Shown piece by piece: positions 40,241 to 49,139 of a stretch of DNA of 64,000 nt. The stretch lies in NCBI RefSeq assembly GCF_041435335.1, contig NZ_CP108430.1:2356001-2420000 (forward strand), given 5' to 3'. Position numbers and translations under genes: made by a program. Position 1 is the stretch's first letter. Every line of letters starts with the position of its first letter. The DNA comes from Streptomyces sp. NBC_01283 (lineage in GTDB: Bacteria > Actinomycetota > Actinomycetes > Streptomycetales > Streptomycetaceae). The notes below the pieces were generated by a model. The model saw only the letters and a program-made list of their open reading frames with translations. It ran no database searches and was not told the origin of the DNA.

Positions 40241-41278
40241 TCACACGCCGGGTATCGCCCGCGCCCGGAACGCCGCCCGCACCGCGTCCGCCGCGCTCTT
40301 GCCGTACATCTCCTGGGCCGTCGCGATCGTCGTCAGGGCCGCGTCCTTGAAGCTGGTGTCGGGCGCGAAGCCGAACTGGGCGTTGACGATGATCCGGTCC
40401 GCGGTCCGGGCGCCGAGCGAGCCACGGATGTCGAAGAGCGCACGGGACCAGATCTCGCCGTCCGCGTGCACCTCGCCCACCTTGTCGGCGTACGTCTTGT
40501 CGCTGTCGACCCGGCGCAGACAGTGCGGGGCGTCCGAGTACGGGACGGAGTCCCAGTCCGCGACACAGGCGAGGTCGGCCTTGGCGGGCCAGCCGTACTT
40601 GGCGTCCGCGTACGCACCGACCGACACCGCCAGGTAGTCGCCCCAGGCCTCGCCGATGGAGCCCGCCTCCAGGGACGTGCCGAAGCCGGGCACCTGGGCG
40701 TGGTGCACGGCGTGCCCGTACTCGTGGACGACGACCTCCGCGTCCTCGGCGTCGTCGACGCCGCCCTTGCCGAAGCGGATCTCGGCCTTCTTGTCGGTGA
40801 AGAAGGAATTGTCCGCGCCCCACTGGTTGATGCGGACCGGCTGTGCCCGGTCGTTCGCCCCCGGCAGTTCGCTGCCGAAGCCGAGGCTCTGCAGGTACTC
40901 CTGCGCCTCATTGACCCAGAAGTACGCCATGACCTGCTCGAACCGGTCGTCGTCGCGGGCATAGCTCCCGGCGTCCGCCACCTTGGCGGGGGCGCCGGTC
41001 TCGGATCTGATGTACGCCCACTTTCCGGAGAGCCCGCCACTGGAGTCGAGATTGCGCAGGGCTGCGGTGGCGTAGGCACTCATGGGCACGGAACTCGCGG
41101 AGTCCTTCGCGTCGACGAGGGTCTGGTCCCCCGACGACTGGACGGGGTTGACCATGAAGACACGGGCCTGCGGACCCGCGGAGGCGGGTGCTGAGGCCGA
41201 AGCGGGTGCGGCAAGCGTCGCGAGGGCCACGGTGACGGTGGCCGCGGCGAGCAGGCCGCGGGGTGTGCGGCGGGCCAT
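40241..41278 (-). CDS. Secreted zinc metallopeptidase (fungalysin/thermolysin-like)
   Basis: A 345-residue protein with a Sec signal (residues 1-32, MARRTPRGLLAAATVTVALA, ending near ASA). The zinc site is HEYGHAVHH (H185, E186, H189), and SIGEAWGDYLA supplies the third ligand and structural Asp (E210, D214), the thermolysin-type E-x3-D spacing. It is shorter than fungalysins and lacks the long FTP propeptide, so it may be a trimmed M36/M4-like member. GGAGG precedes ATG 41278 by eight bases. Confidence 0.85.
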   Translation of the reverse strand: MARRTPRGLLAAATVTVALATLAAPASASAPASAGPQARVFMVNPVQSSGDQTLVDAKDSASSVPMSAYATAALRNLDSSGGLSGKWAYIRSETGAPAKVADAGSYARDDDRFEQVMAYFWVNEAQEYLQSLGFGSELPGANDRAQPVRINQWGADNSFFTDKKAEIRFGKGGVDDAEDAEVVVHEYGHAVHHAQVPGFGTSLEAGSIGEAWGDYLAVSVGAYADAKYGWPAKADLACVADWDSVPYSDAPHCLRRVDSDKTYADKVGEVHADGEIWSRALFDIRGSLGARTADRIIVNAQFGFAPDTSFKDAALTTIATAQEMYGKSAADAVRAAFRARAIPGV

Positions 41279-41386
41279 GGAACATCCTCCAGCTCGAAGA
41301 ATGCGGGGGGTGGCAGGCGCTGCGGGATCTTCCCGCACCCCGGGCACCTTTGGCCAGGGTGCGTGGCACATGATTCGCTGACCGGC

Positions 41387-41947
41387 ATGAGCCTCACTGT
41401 CACCACCTGGTCCCTTGAGCAGACCGCTCCCACCGATCTGCTGCCCGCGGCGGCGCCGGACGGGGACGTCACGATCGTCCGGGCCGAGATCCCGTCCCCC
41501 GAGTTCAGCCGCTTCCTCTACGCCTCCGTCGGCGGCGACATCCGCTGGACGGACCGGCTCTCCCTCTCCTACGCGCAGTGGCAGGAGCAGCTCGGAAAGC
41601 CGGGCGTCGAGACGTGGGTCGCGTACGAGAAGGGGACGCCCGCCGGGTACGTGGAACTGGCGGCGCAGGACGACGGTGTCGTCGAGATCGTGTACTTCGG
41701 CCTCATCCCGGCTTTCCGGGGCCGCCGGATCGGCGGACATCTGCTGTCGTACGGGGCGCGGCGGGCCTGGGACCTCGCCGAGCGGTGGCCCGAGCTTCCC
41801 CCGACCAAGCGGGTATGGCTGCACACCTGCTCCAAGGACGGCGAGCACGCCATGGACAATTACCTGCGACGCGGCTTCAAGCTCTTCGACACGAAGGTCG
41901 AGCAGGAGCCGGACGTGGCCACTCCGGGCCCGTGGCCCGGCGCGTAA
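41387..41947 (+). CDS. GNAT-family acetyltransferase
   Basis: A 186-residue GNAT protein: PAGYVELAAQDDGVVEIVYFG, then the acetyl-CoA loop IPAFRGRRIGGHLLSYGAR (motif A, RxxGxG/A-like), then AMDNYLRRGFKLFDTK. The acceptor is unknown. ATG 41387 is chosen; GTG 41363 would add eight residues. Confidence 0.85.
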   Translation: MSLTVTTWSLEQTAPTDLLPAAAPDGDVTIVRAEIPSPEFSRFLYASVGGDIRWTDRLSLSYAQWQEQLGKPGVETWVAYEKGTPAGYVELAAQDDGVVEIVYFGLIPAFRGRRIGGHLLSYGARRAWDLAERWPELPPTKRVWLHTCSKDGEHAMDNYLRRGFKLFDTKVEQEPDVATPGPWPGA

Positions 41948-41989
41948 CTCTCCACGGCGAGTGACCGACACCACACCATCTCACACAGC

Positions 41990-42018
41990 GAGACTCACGC
42001 GTCCACATTCTGGATAAT
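41990..42018 (+). promoter_or_regulatory. Possible promoter of the sulphur operon
   Basis: GATAAT at 42013-42018 is a good -10 candidate; the hexamer 17 bp upstream (GAGACT) is a poor -35. A start of transcription near 42025 would place the leader peptide about 30 bases from the 5' end. Confidence 0.3.
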
Positions 42019-42038
42019 GGTGGACTGGGCCGAAAGTC

Positions 42039-42060
42039 CCATGACACGCTTCCGTCATGG
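42039..42060 (+). promoter_or_regulatory. Inverted repeat spanning the leader start codon
   Basis: CCATGAC (42039-42045) and GTCATGG (42054-42060) form a perfect 7-bp inverted repeat with an 8-base spacer; the ATG of the leader lies inside the right arm. It could be a repressor operator or an RNA hairpin hiding the leader start. Confidence 0.5.
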
Positions 42061-42140
42061 ATCGCACTGGAATTGCCTTGGTGAGTCGACGCCACGTCGA
42101 TCTCTGCCGCATGTCCAGCGCCATGTGTCCGGCGAGCTGA
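42057..42140 (+). CDS. Cysteine-containing regulatory leader peptide of the sulphur operon
   Basis: A 27-residue peptide, MDRTGIALVSRRHVDL then CRMSSAMCPAS. The RRHVDLCRxSSAMC pattern is the actinobacterial leader peptide often found before sulphur-assimilation genes. In mycobacteria related Cys-containing leaders regulate downstream translation according to charged tRNA-Cys supply. The stop is 117 bp before the sulphite reductase start, leaving room for alternative RNA structures. It is too short for ordinary gene callers. GTG 42081 is an alternative start. Confidence 0.85.
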   Translation: MDRTGIALVSRRHVDLCRMSSAMCPAS

Positions 42141-42256
42141 CAGCACCAGCGCCGACGACTCCCCCTGCTTGACCATCATCTTGCGCACCGCCGCGCCCCT
42201 AGCGCGAAGTGTGCAGGTCACAGCCGCCCTCAGCCCGCCTTGAAGGACGTATAGCC

Positions 42257-43954
42257 ATGGCTGCCACCCCCGAAAAGCCCACGACTGCCGCGCCCCGGCG
42301 CAAGGCGAGCCGTCACCGTGGTGAGGGCCAGTGGGCCGTTGGCCACTTCACGCCCCTCAACGGGAACGAACAGTTCAAGAAGGACGACGACGGTCTCAAT
42401 GTGCGGACACGCATTGAGACGATCTACTCGAAGCGTGGCTTCGACTCCATCGACCCGAACGATCTTCGTGGGCGTATGCGCTGGTGGGGGCTCTACACCC
42501 AGCGCCGGCAGGGCATCGACGGCGGCAAGACCGCGATCCTGGAGCCGGAGGAGCTGGACGACGAGTACTTCATGCTGCGGGTCCGCATCGACGGCGGGCG
42601 GCTGACCACCGAGCAGCTGCGCGTCATCGGCGAGATCTCGCAGGAGTTCGCGCGCGGCACCGCCGACCTCACCGACCGGCAGAACGTGCAGTACCACTGG
42701 ATCCGCATCGAGGACGTCCCCACGATCTGGGAGCGCCTCGAAGCCGTGGGGCTCTCGACGACCGAGGCCTGCGGTGACACTCCCCGCGTCATCCTCGGCT
42801 CGCCCGTCGCCGGTGTCGCCGAGAACGAGATCATCGACGGTTCGCCCGCCATCGACGAGATCCAGCGCCGCTTCATCGGCAGCCCGGAGTTCTCGAACCT
42901 GCCGCGCAAGTTCAAGACGGCCATCTCGGGCTCTCCCCAGCTCGACGTCGCGCACGAGATCAACGACGTCGCCTTCGTGGGCGTCAACCACCCCGAGCAC
43001 GGCCCCGGCTTCGACCTCTGGGTCGGCGGCGGCCTCTCCACCAACCCCAAGCTGGGCGTGCGGCTCGGCGCCTGGGTGCCGCTCGACGAGGTGCCGGACG
43101 TGTGGACCGGCGTCATCGGCATCTTCCGCGACTACGGCTACCGGCGCCTGCGCACCCGCGCCCGCTTGAAGTTCCTCGTCGCCGACTGGGGTCCCGAGAA
43201 GTTCCGGCAGATCCTTCAGGACGAGTACCTCAAGCGTGAGCTCGTCGACGGGCCCGCGCCCGAGCAGCCCGCCGGCACCTGGCGTGACCACCTCGGCGTC
43301 CACAAGCAGAAGGACGGCCGCTTCTACGTCGGCTTCGCCCCCCGCGTCGGCCGCGTGGACGGCACGACGCTCACGAAGATCGCCGACGTCGCCGCGGCCC
43401 ACGGCTCGGGCCGTCTGCGCACCACCGCCGAGCAGAAGATGATCGTGCTCGACGTGGAGGAGGCTCAGGTCGAGTCCCTCGTCGCGGGGCTCGAAGCCCT
43501 GGACCTGCGGGTCACTCCCTCGCCCTTCCGGCGCGGCACCATGGCCTGCACCGGCATCGAGTTCTGCAAGCTGGCGATCGTCGAGACCAAGGCGCGCGGC
43601 TCCCAGCTCATCGACGAACTGGAGCGCCGCATCCCGGAGTTCGACGAGCCGATCACCATCAACATCAACGGCTGCCCGAACGCCTGCGCCCGCATCCAGG
43701 TCGCCGACATCGGACTCAAGGGTCAGCTGGTCCTTGACGCCGATGGCAACCAGGTCGAAGGCTTCCAGGTACACCTGGGCGGCGCCCTCGGTCTCGATGC
43801 CGGGTTCGGCCGCAAGGTCCGTGGCCTGAAGGTCACTTCGGCCGAGCTGCCCGACTACGTGGAGCGGGTCCTCACGCGCTTCCAGGAGGAGCGCGCGGAC
43901 GACGAGCGCTTCGCCACCTGGGTGGGCCGCGCCAGCGAGGAGGCCCTCTCATGA
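42257..43954 (+). CDS. Ferredoxin-dependent nitrite/sulphite reductase
   Basis: A 565-residue sirohaem and 4Fe-4S enzyme; in this operon it should reduce sulphite to sulphide. Two ferredoxin-like half domains (QYHWIRIEDVPTIWERLEAV; RLRTTAEQKMIVLDV) alternate with sirohaem domains. The cluster Cys are CTGIEFCKLA and NGCPNAC, the pattern C-x5-C ... C-x3-C. GAAGGA precedes ATG 42257. Its TGA overlaps the ATG of the next small gene (ATGA), so translation is coupled. Position and neighbours match SCO6102 of S. coelicolor as I remember it. Confidence 0.95.
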   Translation: MAATPEKPTTAAPRRKASRHRGEGQWAVGHFTPLNGNEQFKKDDDGLNVRTRIETIYSKRGFDSIDPNDLRGRMRWWGLYTQRRQGIDGGKTAILEPEELDDEYFMLRVRIDGGRLTTEQLRVIGEISQEFARGTADLTDRQNVQYHWIRIEDVPTIWERLEAVGLSTTEACGDTPRVILGSPVAGVAENEIIDGSPAIDEIQRRFIGSPEFSNLPRKFKTAISGSPQLDVAHEINDVAFVGVNHPEHGPGFDLWVGGGLSTNPKLGVRLGAWVPLDEVPDVWTGVIGIFRDYGYRRLRTRARLKFLVADWGPEKFRQILQDEYLKRELVDGPAPEQPAGTWRDHLGVHKQKDGRFYVGFAPRVGRVDGTTLTKIADVAAAHGSGRLRTTAEQKMIVLDVEEAQVESLVAGLEALDLRVTPSPFRRGTMACTGIEFCKLAIVETKARGSQLIDELERRIPEFDEPITININGCPNACARIQVADIGLKGQLVLDADGNQVEGFQVHLGGALGLDAGFGRKVRGLKVTSAELPDYVERVLTRFQEERADDERFATWVGRASEEALS

Positions 43955-44130
43955 GTGAGCGTGCCGCCCCCTTCCACTGCCCCTACTGCGGTGAAGAGGA
44001 CCTGCGTCCCAACGAGACCGGTCACGGCGCCTGGGAATGCGCCGCATGCAATCGCGCCTTCCAGTTGAAGTTCCTCGGGCTGCTCGCCCGGGGAGTTCAG
44101 CGCAACAACGGTGGAGGGGAAGAGATATGA
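43951..44130 (+). CDS. Small zinc-ribbon protein of the sulphur operon
   Basis: A 59-residue protein (start MSERAAPFHCPYCGEEDL). Two CxxC knuckles, CPYC (10-13) and CAAC (30-33), form a rubredoxin-like or zinc-ribbon fold. It overlaps both neighbours by four bases (ATGA at each junction), which strongly implies it is translated with the reductase and cysH. It may carry electrons or bind zinc; function is not known to me. Equivalent to the small gene between sulphite reductase and cysH in S. coelicolor. Confidence 0.9.
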   Translation: MSERAAPFHCPYCGEEDLRPNETGHGAWECAACNRAFQLKFLGLLARGVQRNNGGGEEI

Positions 44131-44840
44131 CGACCGTTCAGGCCCAAGAGCAGCGTACGGACGACGAGTTGCGGGCCCTTGCCGAGCGGGCCGGGCGGGA
44201 CCTGGAGGACGCGTCCGCCCTGGAGATCCTCCGATGGGCCGTCGACACCTTCGGCGACCGCTTCTGCGTGACCTCCTCCATGGAGGACGCCGTCGTCGCC
44301 CACCTCGCCTCGCGCGCCCGCCCCGGCGTCGACGTCGTGTTCCTCGACACCGGCTACCACTTCCCCGAGACCATCGGCACCCGTGACGCCGTCGCCGCCG
44401 TGATGGACGTCAACGTCATCACGCTCACGCCGAAGCAGTCGGTCGCCGAGCAGGACGCCGAGTTCGGCGCGAAGCTGCACGACCGCGATCCCGACCTGTG
44501 CTGCGCCATGCGGAAGGTCAAGCCCCTTGAGGAGGGCCTGACCTCGTACGCCGCCTGGGCGACCGGACTGCGTCGCGACGAGTCCCCCACCCGCGCGAAC
44601 ACCCCGGTCGTCGGCTGGGACGAGAAGCGCCGCAAGGTCAAGGTCTCGCCGATCGCCCGCTGGACGCAGGACGACGTGGACGCCTACGTGAACGAGCACG
44701 GGGTTCTCACGAACCCCCTCCTCATGGACGGCTACGGCTCCGTCGGCTGCGCGCCCTGCACCCGCCGCCTCCTGGAGGGCGAGGACGCGCGCGCGGGGCG
44801 CTGGTCGGGCAACGCCAAGACCGAGTGCGGGATCCACTGA
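44127..44840 (+). CDS. cysH: Adenylyl-sulphate (APS) reductase, CysH family
   Basis: A 237-residue thiol-dependent reductase that makes sulphite. TSSMEDAVVAHL is the nucleotide loop, and the C-terminal KTECGIH holds the catalytic Cys (C234). The four-Cys cluster motif is present: CC at 125-126 and CAPC at 208-211. The CC ... CxxC pattern binds a 4Fe-4S cluster and marks APS reductases, while PAPS-specific enzymes lack it. Coupled to neighbours by ATGA upstream and TGATG downstream. Confidence 0.95.
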   Translation: MTTVQAQEQRTDDELRALAERAGRDLEDASALEILRWAVDTFGDRFCVTSSMEDAVVAHLASRARPGVDVVFLDTGYHFPETIGTRDAVAAVMDVNVITLTPKQSVAEQDAEFGAKLHDRDPDLCCAMRKVKPLEEGLTSYAAWATGLRRDESPTRANTPVVGWDEKRRKVKVSPIARWTQDDVDAYVNEHGVLTNPLLMDGYGSVGCAPCTRRLLEGEDARAGRWSGNAKTECGIH

Positions 44841-45427
44841 TGACAGACCCCCAGCAAGCCACCGGTCCCCGGAACGTATCGGAGAAGCACGTGACCACCG
44901 GAGCCACCATCTGGCTCACCGGCCTGCCCAGTGCGGGCAAGACCACCATCGCGTTCGAACTCGCGGAGAAGCTGCGCGGCGAGGGCCACCAGGTCGAGGT
45001 GCTCGACGGCGACGAGATCCGCGAGTTCCTCTCGGCGGGCCTCGGCTTCAGCCGCGAGGACCGGCACACGAACGTGCAGCGCATCGGCTTCGTCGCCGAA
45101 CTGCTCGCCCGTAACGGCGTGAAGGTCCTGGTCCCGGTGATCGCACCGTTCGCGGACAGCCGCGAGGCGGTCCGCAAGCGCCACCAGACGGGCGGCACGC
45201 CCTACGTGGAGGTCCATGTGGCCACGCCGGTCGAGGTCTGCTCCGTACGCGACGTGAAGGGTCTGTACGCCAAGCAGGCGGCCGGTGAGATCTCCGGGCT
45301 CACCGGGGTCGACGACCCCTACGAGGCACCCGAGTCACCCGATCTGCGCATCGAGTCACAGGACCAGACCGTGCAGGAGTCCGCGGCGGCGTTGCACACG
45401 CTGCTCATCGAAAGGGGTCTGGCATGA
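44840..45427 (+). CDS. cysC: Adenylyl-sulphate kinase
   Basis: A 195-residue kinase making PAPS from APS. P-loop GLPSAGKTT near residue 30, the APS-binding region LGFSREDRHTNVQRI, and PFADSREAVR with the conserved Ser. About 15 residues of low-complexity N-terminus precede the fold. It overlaps cysH by one base and cysD by four bases. Given a cluster-containing CysH, PAPS from this enzyme may serve sulphotransferases as well as reduction. Confidence 0.95.
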   Translation: MTDPQQATGPRNVSEKHVTTGATIWLTGLPSAGKTTIAFELAEKLRGEGHQVEVLDGDEIREFLSAGLGFSREDRHTNVQRIGFVAELLARNGVKVLVPVIAPFADSREAVRKRHQTGGTPYVEVHVATPVEVCSVRDVKGLYAKQAAGEISGLTGVDDPYEAPESPDLRIESQDQTVQESAAALHTLLIERGLA

Positions 45428-46362
45428 CCACGACCGTGGCCACCGTGAGCGAGGGCACCGACAGCCCTTACGCGCTCAGCCACTTGGAGGCCCTGGAGTC
45501 CGAGGCGGTGCACATCTTCCGCGAGGTCGCGGGCGAGTTCGAACGGCCGGTGATCCTCTTCTCCGGCGGCAAGGACTCGATCCTCATGCTGCACCTCGCG
45601 CTGAAGGCCTTCGCCCCCGCGGCGATCCCCTTCTCCCTGCTGCACGTCGACACCGGGCACAACTTCCCCGAGGTCCTCGAATACCGCGACCGCGTCGTCG
45701 CCGAGCACGGTCTTCGGCTGCACGTCGCCTCCGTGCAGGAGTACATCGACGCGGGCAAGCTGCGCGAGCGCCCCGACGGCACCCGCAACCCGCTGCAGAC
45801 CGTCCCGCTCACCGAGAAGATCCAGCGCGAGAAGTTCGACGCCGTGTTCGGCGGCGGACGACGGGACGAGGAGAAGGCCCGCGCCAAGGAGCGCGTCTTC
45901 TCCCTGCGCGACGAGTTCTCGCAGTGGGACCCGCGCCGCCAGCGCCCCGAGCTGTGGCAGCTCTACAACGGCCGCCACGCACCCGGCGAGCACGTCCGCG
46001 TGTTCCCGCTGTCCAACTGGACCGAGCTGGACGTGTGGCAGTACATCGCCCGCGAGGGCATCGAGCTCCCCGAGATCTACTTCGCGCACGAGCGGGACGT
46101 CTTCCGGCGCTCCGGCATGTGGCTGACCGCCGGCGAGTGGGGCGGCCCCAAGGACGACGAGACGGTCGAGAAGCGGCTCGTCCGCTACCGCACGGTGGGC
46201 GACATGTCCTGCACCGGTGCCGTCGACTCCGACGCCACCACGCTGGACGCCGTCATCACCGAGATCGCCGCGTCCCGGCTGACGGAGCGCGGCGCCACCC
46301 GCGCCGACGACAAGATGTCCGAGGCCGCGATGGAAGACCGCAAGCGCGAGGGGTACTTCTAA
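45424..46362 (+). CDS. cysD: Sulphate adenylyltransferase subunit 2
   Basis: A 312-residue ATP-PP-loop enzyme: VILFSGGKDSILMLHLALKA is the PP-loop, and FPLSNWTELDVWQYIAREGI and RYRTVGDMSCTGAV are characteristic of CysD. With CysN it forms APS from ATP and sulphate. The product overlaps cysC by four bases and is followed after two bases by cysN. Confidence 0.96.
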   Translation: MTTTVATVSEGTDSPYALSHLEALESEAVHIFREVAGEFERPVILFSGGKDSILMLHLALKAFAPAAIPFSLLHVDTGHNFPEVLEYRDRVVAEHGLRLHVASVQEYIDAGKLRERPDGTRNPLQTVPLTEKIQREKFDAVFGGGRRDEEKARAKERVFSLRDEFSQWDPRRQRPELWQLYNGRHAPGEHVRVFPLSNWTELDVWQYIAREGIELPEIYFAHERDVFRRSGMWLTAGEWGGPKDDETVEKRLVRYRTVGDMSCTGAVDSDATTLDAVITEIAASRLTERGATRADDKMSEAAMEDRKREGYF

Positions 46363-46364
46363 AC

Positions 46365-47738
46365 ATGACCAGCAGCACCGAACCCGACAAGGCACAGCCG
46401 CTCTCCGCCGAGCAGCTGTCGGCCACCACCCTGCTGCGGTTCGCCACCGCCGGGTCCGTCGACGACGGCAAGTCCACCCTCGTGGGCCGCCTCCTGCACG
46501 ACTCCAAGTCGGTCCTCACCGACCAGCTCGAAGCCGTGGAGCGCGTCTCGCTCGGCCGTGGCCAGGAGACGCCCGACCTCGCGCTGCTCACCGACGGCCT
46601 GCGGGCCGAGCGCGAGCAGGGCATCACCATCGACGTCGCCTACCGCTACTTCGCGACGCCGCAGCGCCGGTTCATCCTCGCCGACACCCCGGGCCACGTG
46701 CAGTACACCCGGAACATGGTCACCGGCGCCTCGACGGCCGACCTCGCCGTGGTCCTCGTGGACGCCCGCAACGGCGTCATCGAGCAGACCCGCAGGCACG
46801 CCGCCGTCGCCGCGCTGCTTCGCGTCCCGCACGTCGTGCTCGCCGTGAACAAGATGGACCTCGTGGCGTACGAGGAGACCGTCTTCGCGAAGATCGCCGA
46901 GGAATTCACCGCGTACGCGAGCGAGTTGGGCGTCCCGGAGATCACCGCGATCCCGATCTCGGCGCTCGCCGGCGACAATGTCGTCGAGCCGTCCTCGAAC
47001 ATGGACTGGTACGGCGGCCCCACCGTCCTGGAGCACCTGGAGACGGTCCCGGTCAGCCACGACCTGACCTCCTGCCACGCACGCCTGCCCGTCCAGTACG
47101 TGATCCGTCCGCAGACCGCCGAGCACCCCGACTACCGGGGCTACGCGGGACAGATCGCGGCGGGCACCTTCCGGGTCGGCGAGTCCGTGACGGTGCTTCC
47201 CTCGGGCAAGACGTCGAAGATCGCGGGCATCGACCTCCTCGGCAAGCAGGTGGACGTCGCCTGGACGCCGCAGTCCGTGACGTTGCTCCTGGAGAGCGAC
47301 ATCGACATCGCGCGCGGCGACCTGATCGTGCCGAGCGGTGACCAGCCGCCGACGTCGCAGGACATCACGGCGACGGTCTGCCATGTCGCGGACACCGCAC
47401 TGGCCGTCGGTCAGCGGGTGTTGCTCAAGCACACCACGCGCACGGTGAAGGCGATCGTCAAGGAGATCCCCTCGCGGCTCACCCTGGACGACCTCTCCCA
47501 GCACCCGGCGCCCGGCGAGCTGGTCGCCAACGACATCGGCCGGGTCGTGATCCGCACCGCCGAGCCGATCGCGGTCGACTCGTACGCCGCGTCGCGCCGT
47601 ACCGGTTCGTTCCTCCTGATCGACCCGGCCGACGGCACGACGCTCGCGGCGGGCATGGCGGGCGACGCGTTCGCCACCACCTCCGAGGCGGCCGAAGAGC
47701 CCAAGCCGGCCGCCGACGACGAAGGCTGGGACTTCTAG
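46365..47738 (+). CDS. cysN: Sulphate adenylyltransferase subunit 1 (GTPase)
   Basis: A 457-residue EF-Tu-like GTPase that drives APS formation. G1 is GSVDDGKSTLVGRLL, G3 is DTPGHVQYTRNM, G4 is NKMDL; two beta-barrel domains follow. No APS-kinase fusion is present at the C-terminus, consistent with a separate cysC. Starts two bases after cysD. Confidence 0.96.
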   Translation: MTSSTEPDKAQPLSAEQLSATTLLRFATAGSVDDGKSTLVGRLLHDSKSVLTDQLEAVERVSLGRGQETPDLALLTDGLRAEREQGITIDVAYRYFATPQRRFILADTPGHVQYTRNMVTGASTADLAVVLVDARNGVIEQTRRHAAVAALLRVPHVVLAVNKMDLVAYEETVFAKIAEEFTAYASELGVPEITAIPISALAGDNVVEPSSNMDWYGGPTVLEHLETVPVSHDLTSCHARLPVQYVIRPQTAEHPDYRGYAGQIAAGTFRVGESVTVLPSGKTSKIAGIDLLGKQVDVAWTPQSVTLLLESDIDIARGDLIVPSGDQPPTSQDITATVCHVADTALAVGQRVLLKHTTRTVKAIVKEIPSRLTLDDLSQHPAPGELVANDIGRVVIRTAEPIAVDSYAASRRTGSFLLIDPADGTTLAAGMAGDAFATTSEAAEEPKPAADDEGWDF

Positions 47739-47832
47739 CCATGATTTCCATCGATTACTTCTCGACCTTCGCGAAGGAGGGCGGCCGCGTCGGCAGCGGC
47801 GCCCTCGGCAGCGGGCAGGGCGGGGTCGGGCG

Positions 47833-47931
47833 ATGTGCGTGATGACGTACGCGCACCGCTTGCGCGCCCACACCCCCCGCGAGTTCGACCTGCGAAGACG
47901 AAAACCTGCCGATCTCCCGGCCACGCCCTGA
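47833..47931 (+). CDS. Possible 32-residue leader before the importer genes
   Basis: ATG 47833 opens MCVMTYAHRLRAHTPRE and ends 37 bp before the lipoprotein gene. It has a Cys at residue 2 and several rare codons (AGA, CGA, AAA, CCT). It has no good ribosome-binding site. It could be a regulatory leader or a chance frame in the 230-bp gap after cysN; I see no hairpin terminator there. Confidence 0.2.
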   Translation: MCVMTYAHRLRAHTPREFDLRRRKPADLPATP

Positions 47932-47968
47932 CGGCGTGCAAGCCGGGCCAACGAGAGGACCACCTCCC

Positions 47969-49102
47969 GTGCCTGCCAGCTTCCGCACTCCACGCACCAC
48001 CGGCGGCCGCCGCGCCCTGACCGCGGTCACCGCCCTGCCCCTGCTCGCCGTGGTGCTCACTTCCTGCGGTTATGGGTCCGACTCGGACTCCGACGAGAGC
48101 GACAAGGCCAAGGTGGCCGCGGGCGCCAAGAAGATCGAGGGCCTGGACGAGGTGAAGATCGGGTACTTCCCGAACCTCACGCACGCCACTGCCCTGGTCG
48201 GCGACCAGGAGGGCCTGTTCCAGAAGGAACTGGGCGCGACGAAGGCGAAGTACACGCAGTTCAACGCCGGCCCTTCGGAGATCGAGGCGCTGAACTCGAA
48301 GTCCATCGACATCGGCTGGATCGGTCCGTCGCCCTCGATCAACGGCTACACCAAGTCCCAGGGCAAGAACCTGCGCATCATCGGCGGCTCGGCGTCCGGT
48401 GGCGTGAAGCTGGTGGTCAACCCCAAGAAGATCAAGTCCCTTGACGACGTCAAGGGCAAGAAGATCGCCACCCCGCAGCTCGGCAACACCCAGGACGTGG
48501 CCTTCCTCAACTGGGTCAAGGAAAAGGGCTGGAAGGTCGACGCGGAGAGCGGCAAGGGCGACGTCTCGGTGGTCCGCACCGACAACAAGATCACCCCGGA
48601 CGCCTACAAGTCCGGCTCGATCGACGGCGCCTGGGTGCCGGAGCCGACCGCGTCCAAGCTGGTCGCCGAGGGTGGCAAGGCGATCCTCGACGAGGCCGAC
48701 CTGTGGCCGGACAAGAAGTTCGTGATCACGAACATCATCGTGTCGCAGTCGTTCCTCAAGGAGCACCCCAAGGTCGTCGAGGCCGTCCTGCGCGGTTCGG
48801 TGAAGACCAACCAGTGGATCAAGGACAACCCCGACAAGGCGAAGGCATCCGCCAACGCGGCCCTCAAGGAAGCGTCCGGCAAGGAGCTGCCCGCCAAGGT
48901 CATCGACCCGGCGTGGAAGTCCATCCAGACCACCGATGACCCGCTGGCCGCGACGCTCGACTCCGAGGCGAAGCACGCCGTCAAGGCAGGCCTCCTGGAG
49001 GAGCCGAACCTCAAGGGCATCTACGACCTGAAGCCGCTGAACAAGGTCCTCAAGGCCGAGGGCAAGCCCGCTGTCGACGACGCCGGTCTCGGCGTCAAGT
49101 AA
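47969..49102 (+). CDS. Lipoprotein substrate-binding protein for aliphatic sulphonate-type import
   Basis: A 377-residue lipoprotein from GTG 47969. The signal ends in a lipobox LTSC (near residue 32). The mature part has the NMT1/SsuA-like fold: KIGYFPNLTHATALVG, FNAGPSEIEALNSKSIDIGW, DGAWVPEPTASKL. SsuA-type proteins capture alkanesulphonates, taurine or sulphate esters. Position in the sulphur operon supports an organosulphur ligand, though the exact one is not readable. GAGAGG precedes the start. Confidence 0.9.
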   Translation: MPASFRTPRTTGGRRALTAVTALPLLAVVLTSCGYGSDSDSDESDKAKVAAGAKKIEGLDEVKIGYFPNLTHATALVGDQEGLFQKELGATKAKYTQFNAGPSEIEALNSKSIDIGWIGPSPSINGYTKSQGKNLRIIGGSASGGVKLVVNPKKIKSLDDVKGKKIATPQLGNTQDVAFLNWVKEKGWKVDAESGKGDVSVVRTDNKITPDAYKSGSIDGAWVPEPTASKLVAEGGKAILDEADLWPDKKFVITNIIVSQSFLKEHPKVVEAVLRGSVKTNQWIKDNPDKAKASANAALKEASGKELPAKVIDPAWKSIQTTDDPLAATLDSEAKHAVKAGLLEEPNLKGIYDLKPLNKVLKAEGKPAVDDAGLGVK

Positions 49103-49139
49103 CCCCGGAAACCCGATCAGTTCCCAGGAGGTGACGACC

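Noticed and set aside
47741..47842. A 33-codon frame right after cysN (MISIDYFSTF...)
   Set aside because: No ribosome-binding site, Gly-rich chance-like sequence and no known family. It overlaps the other short frame in this gap.
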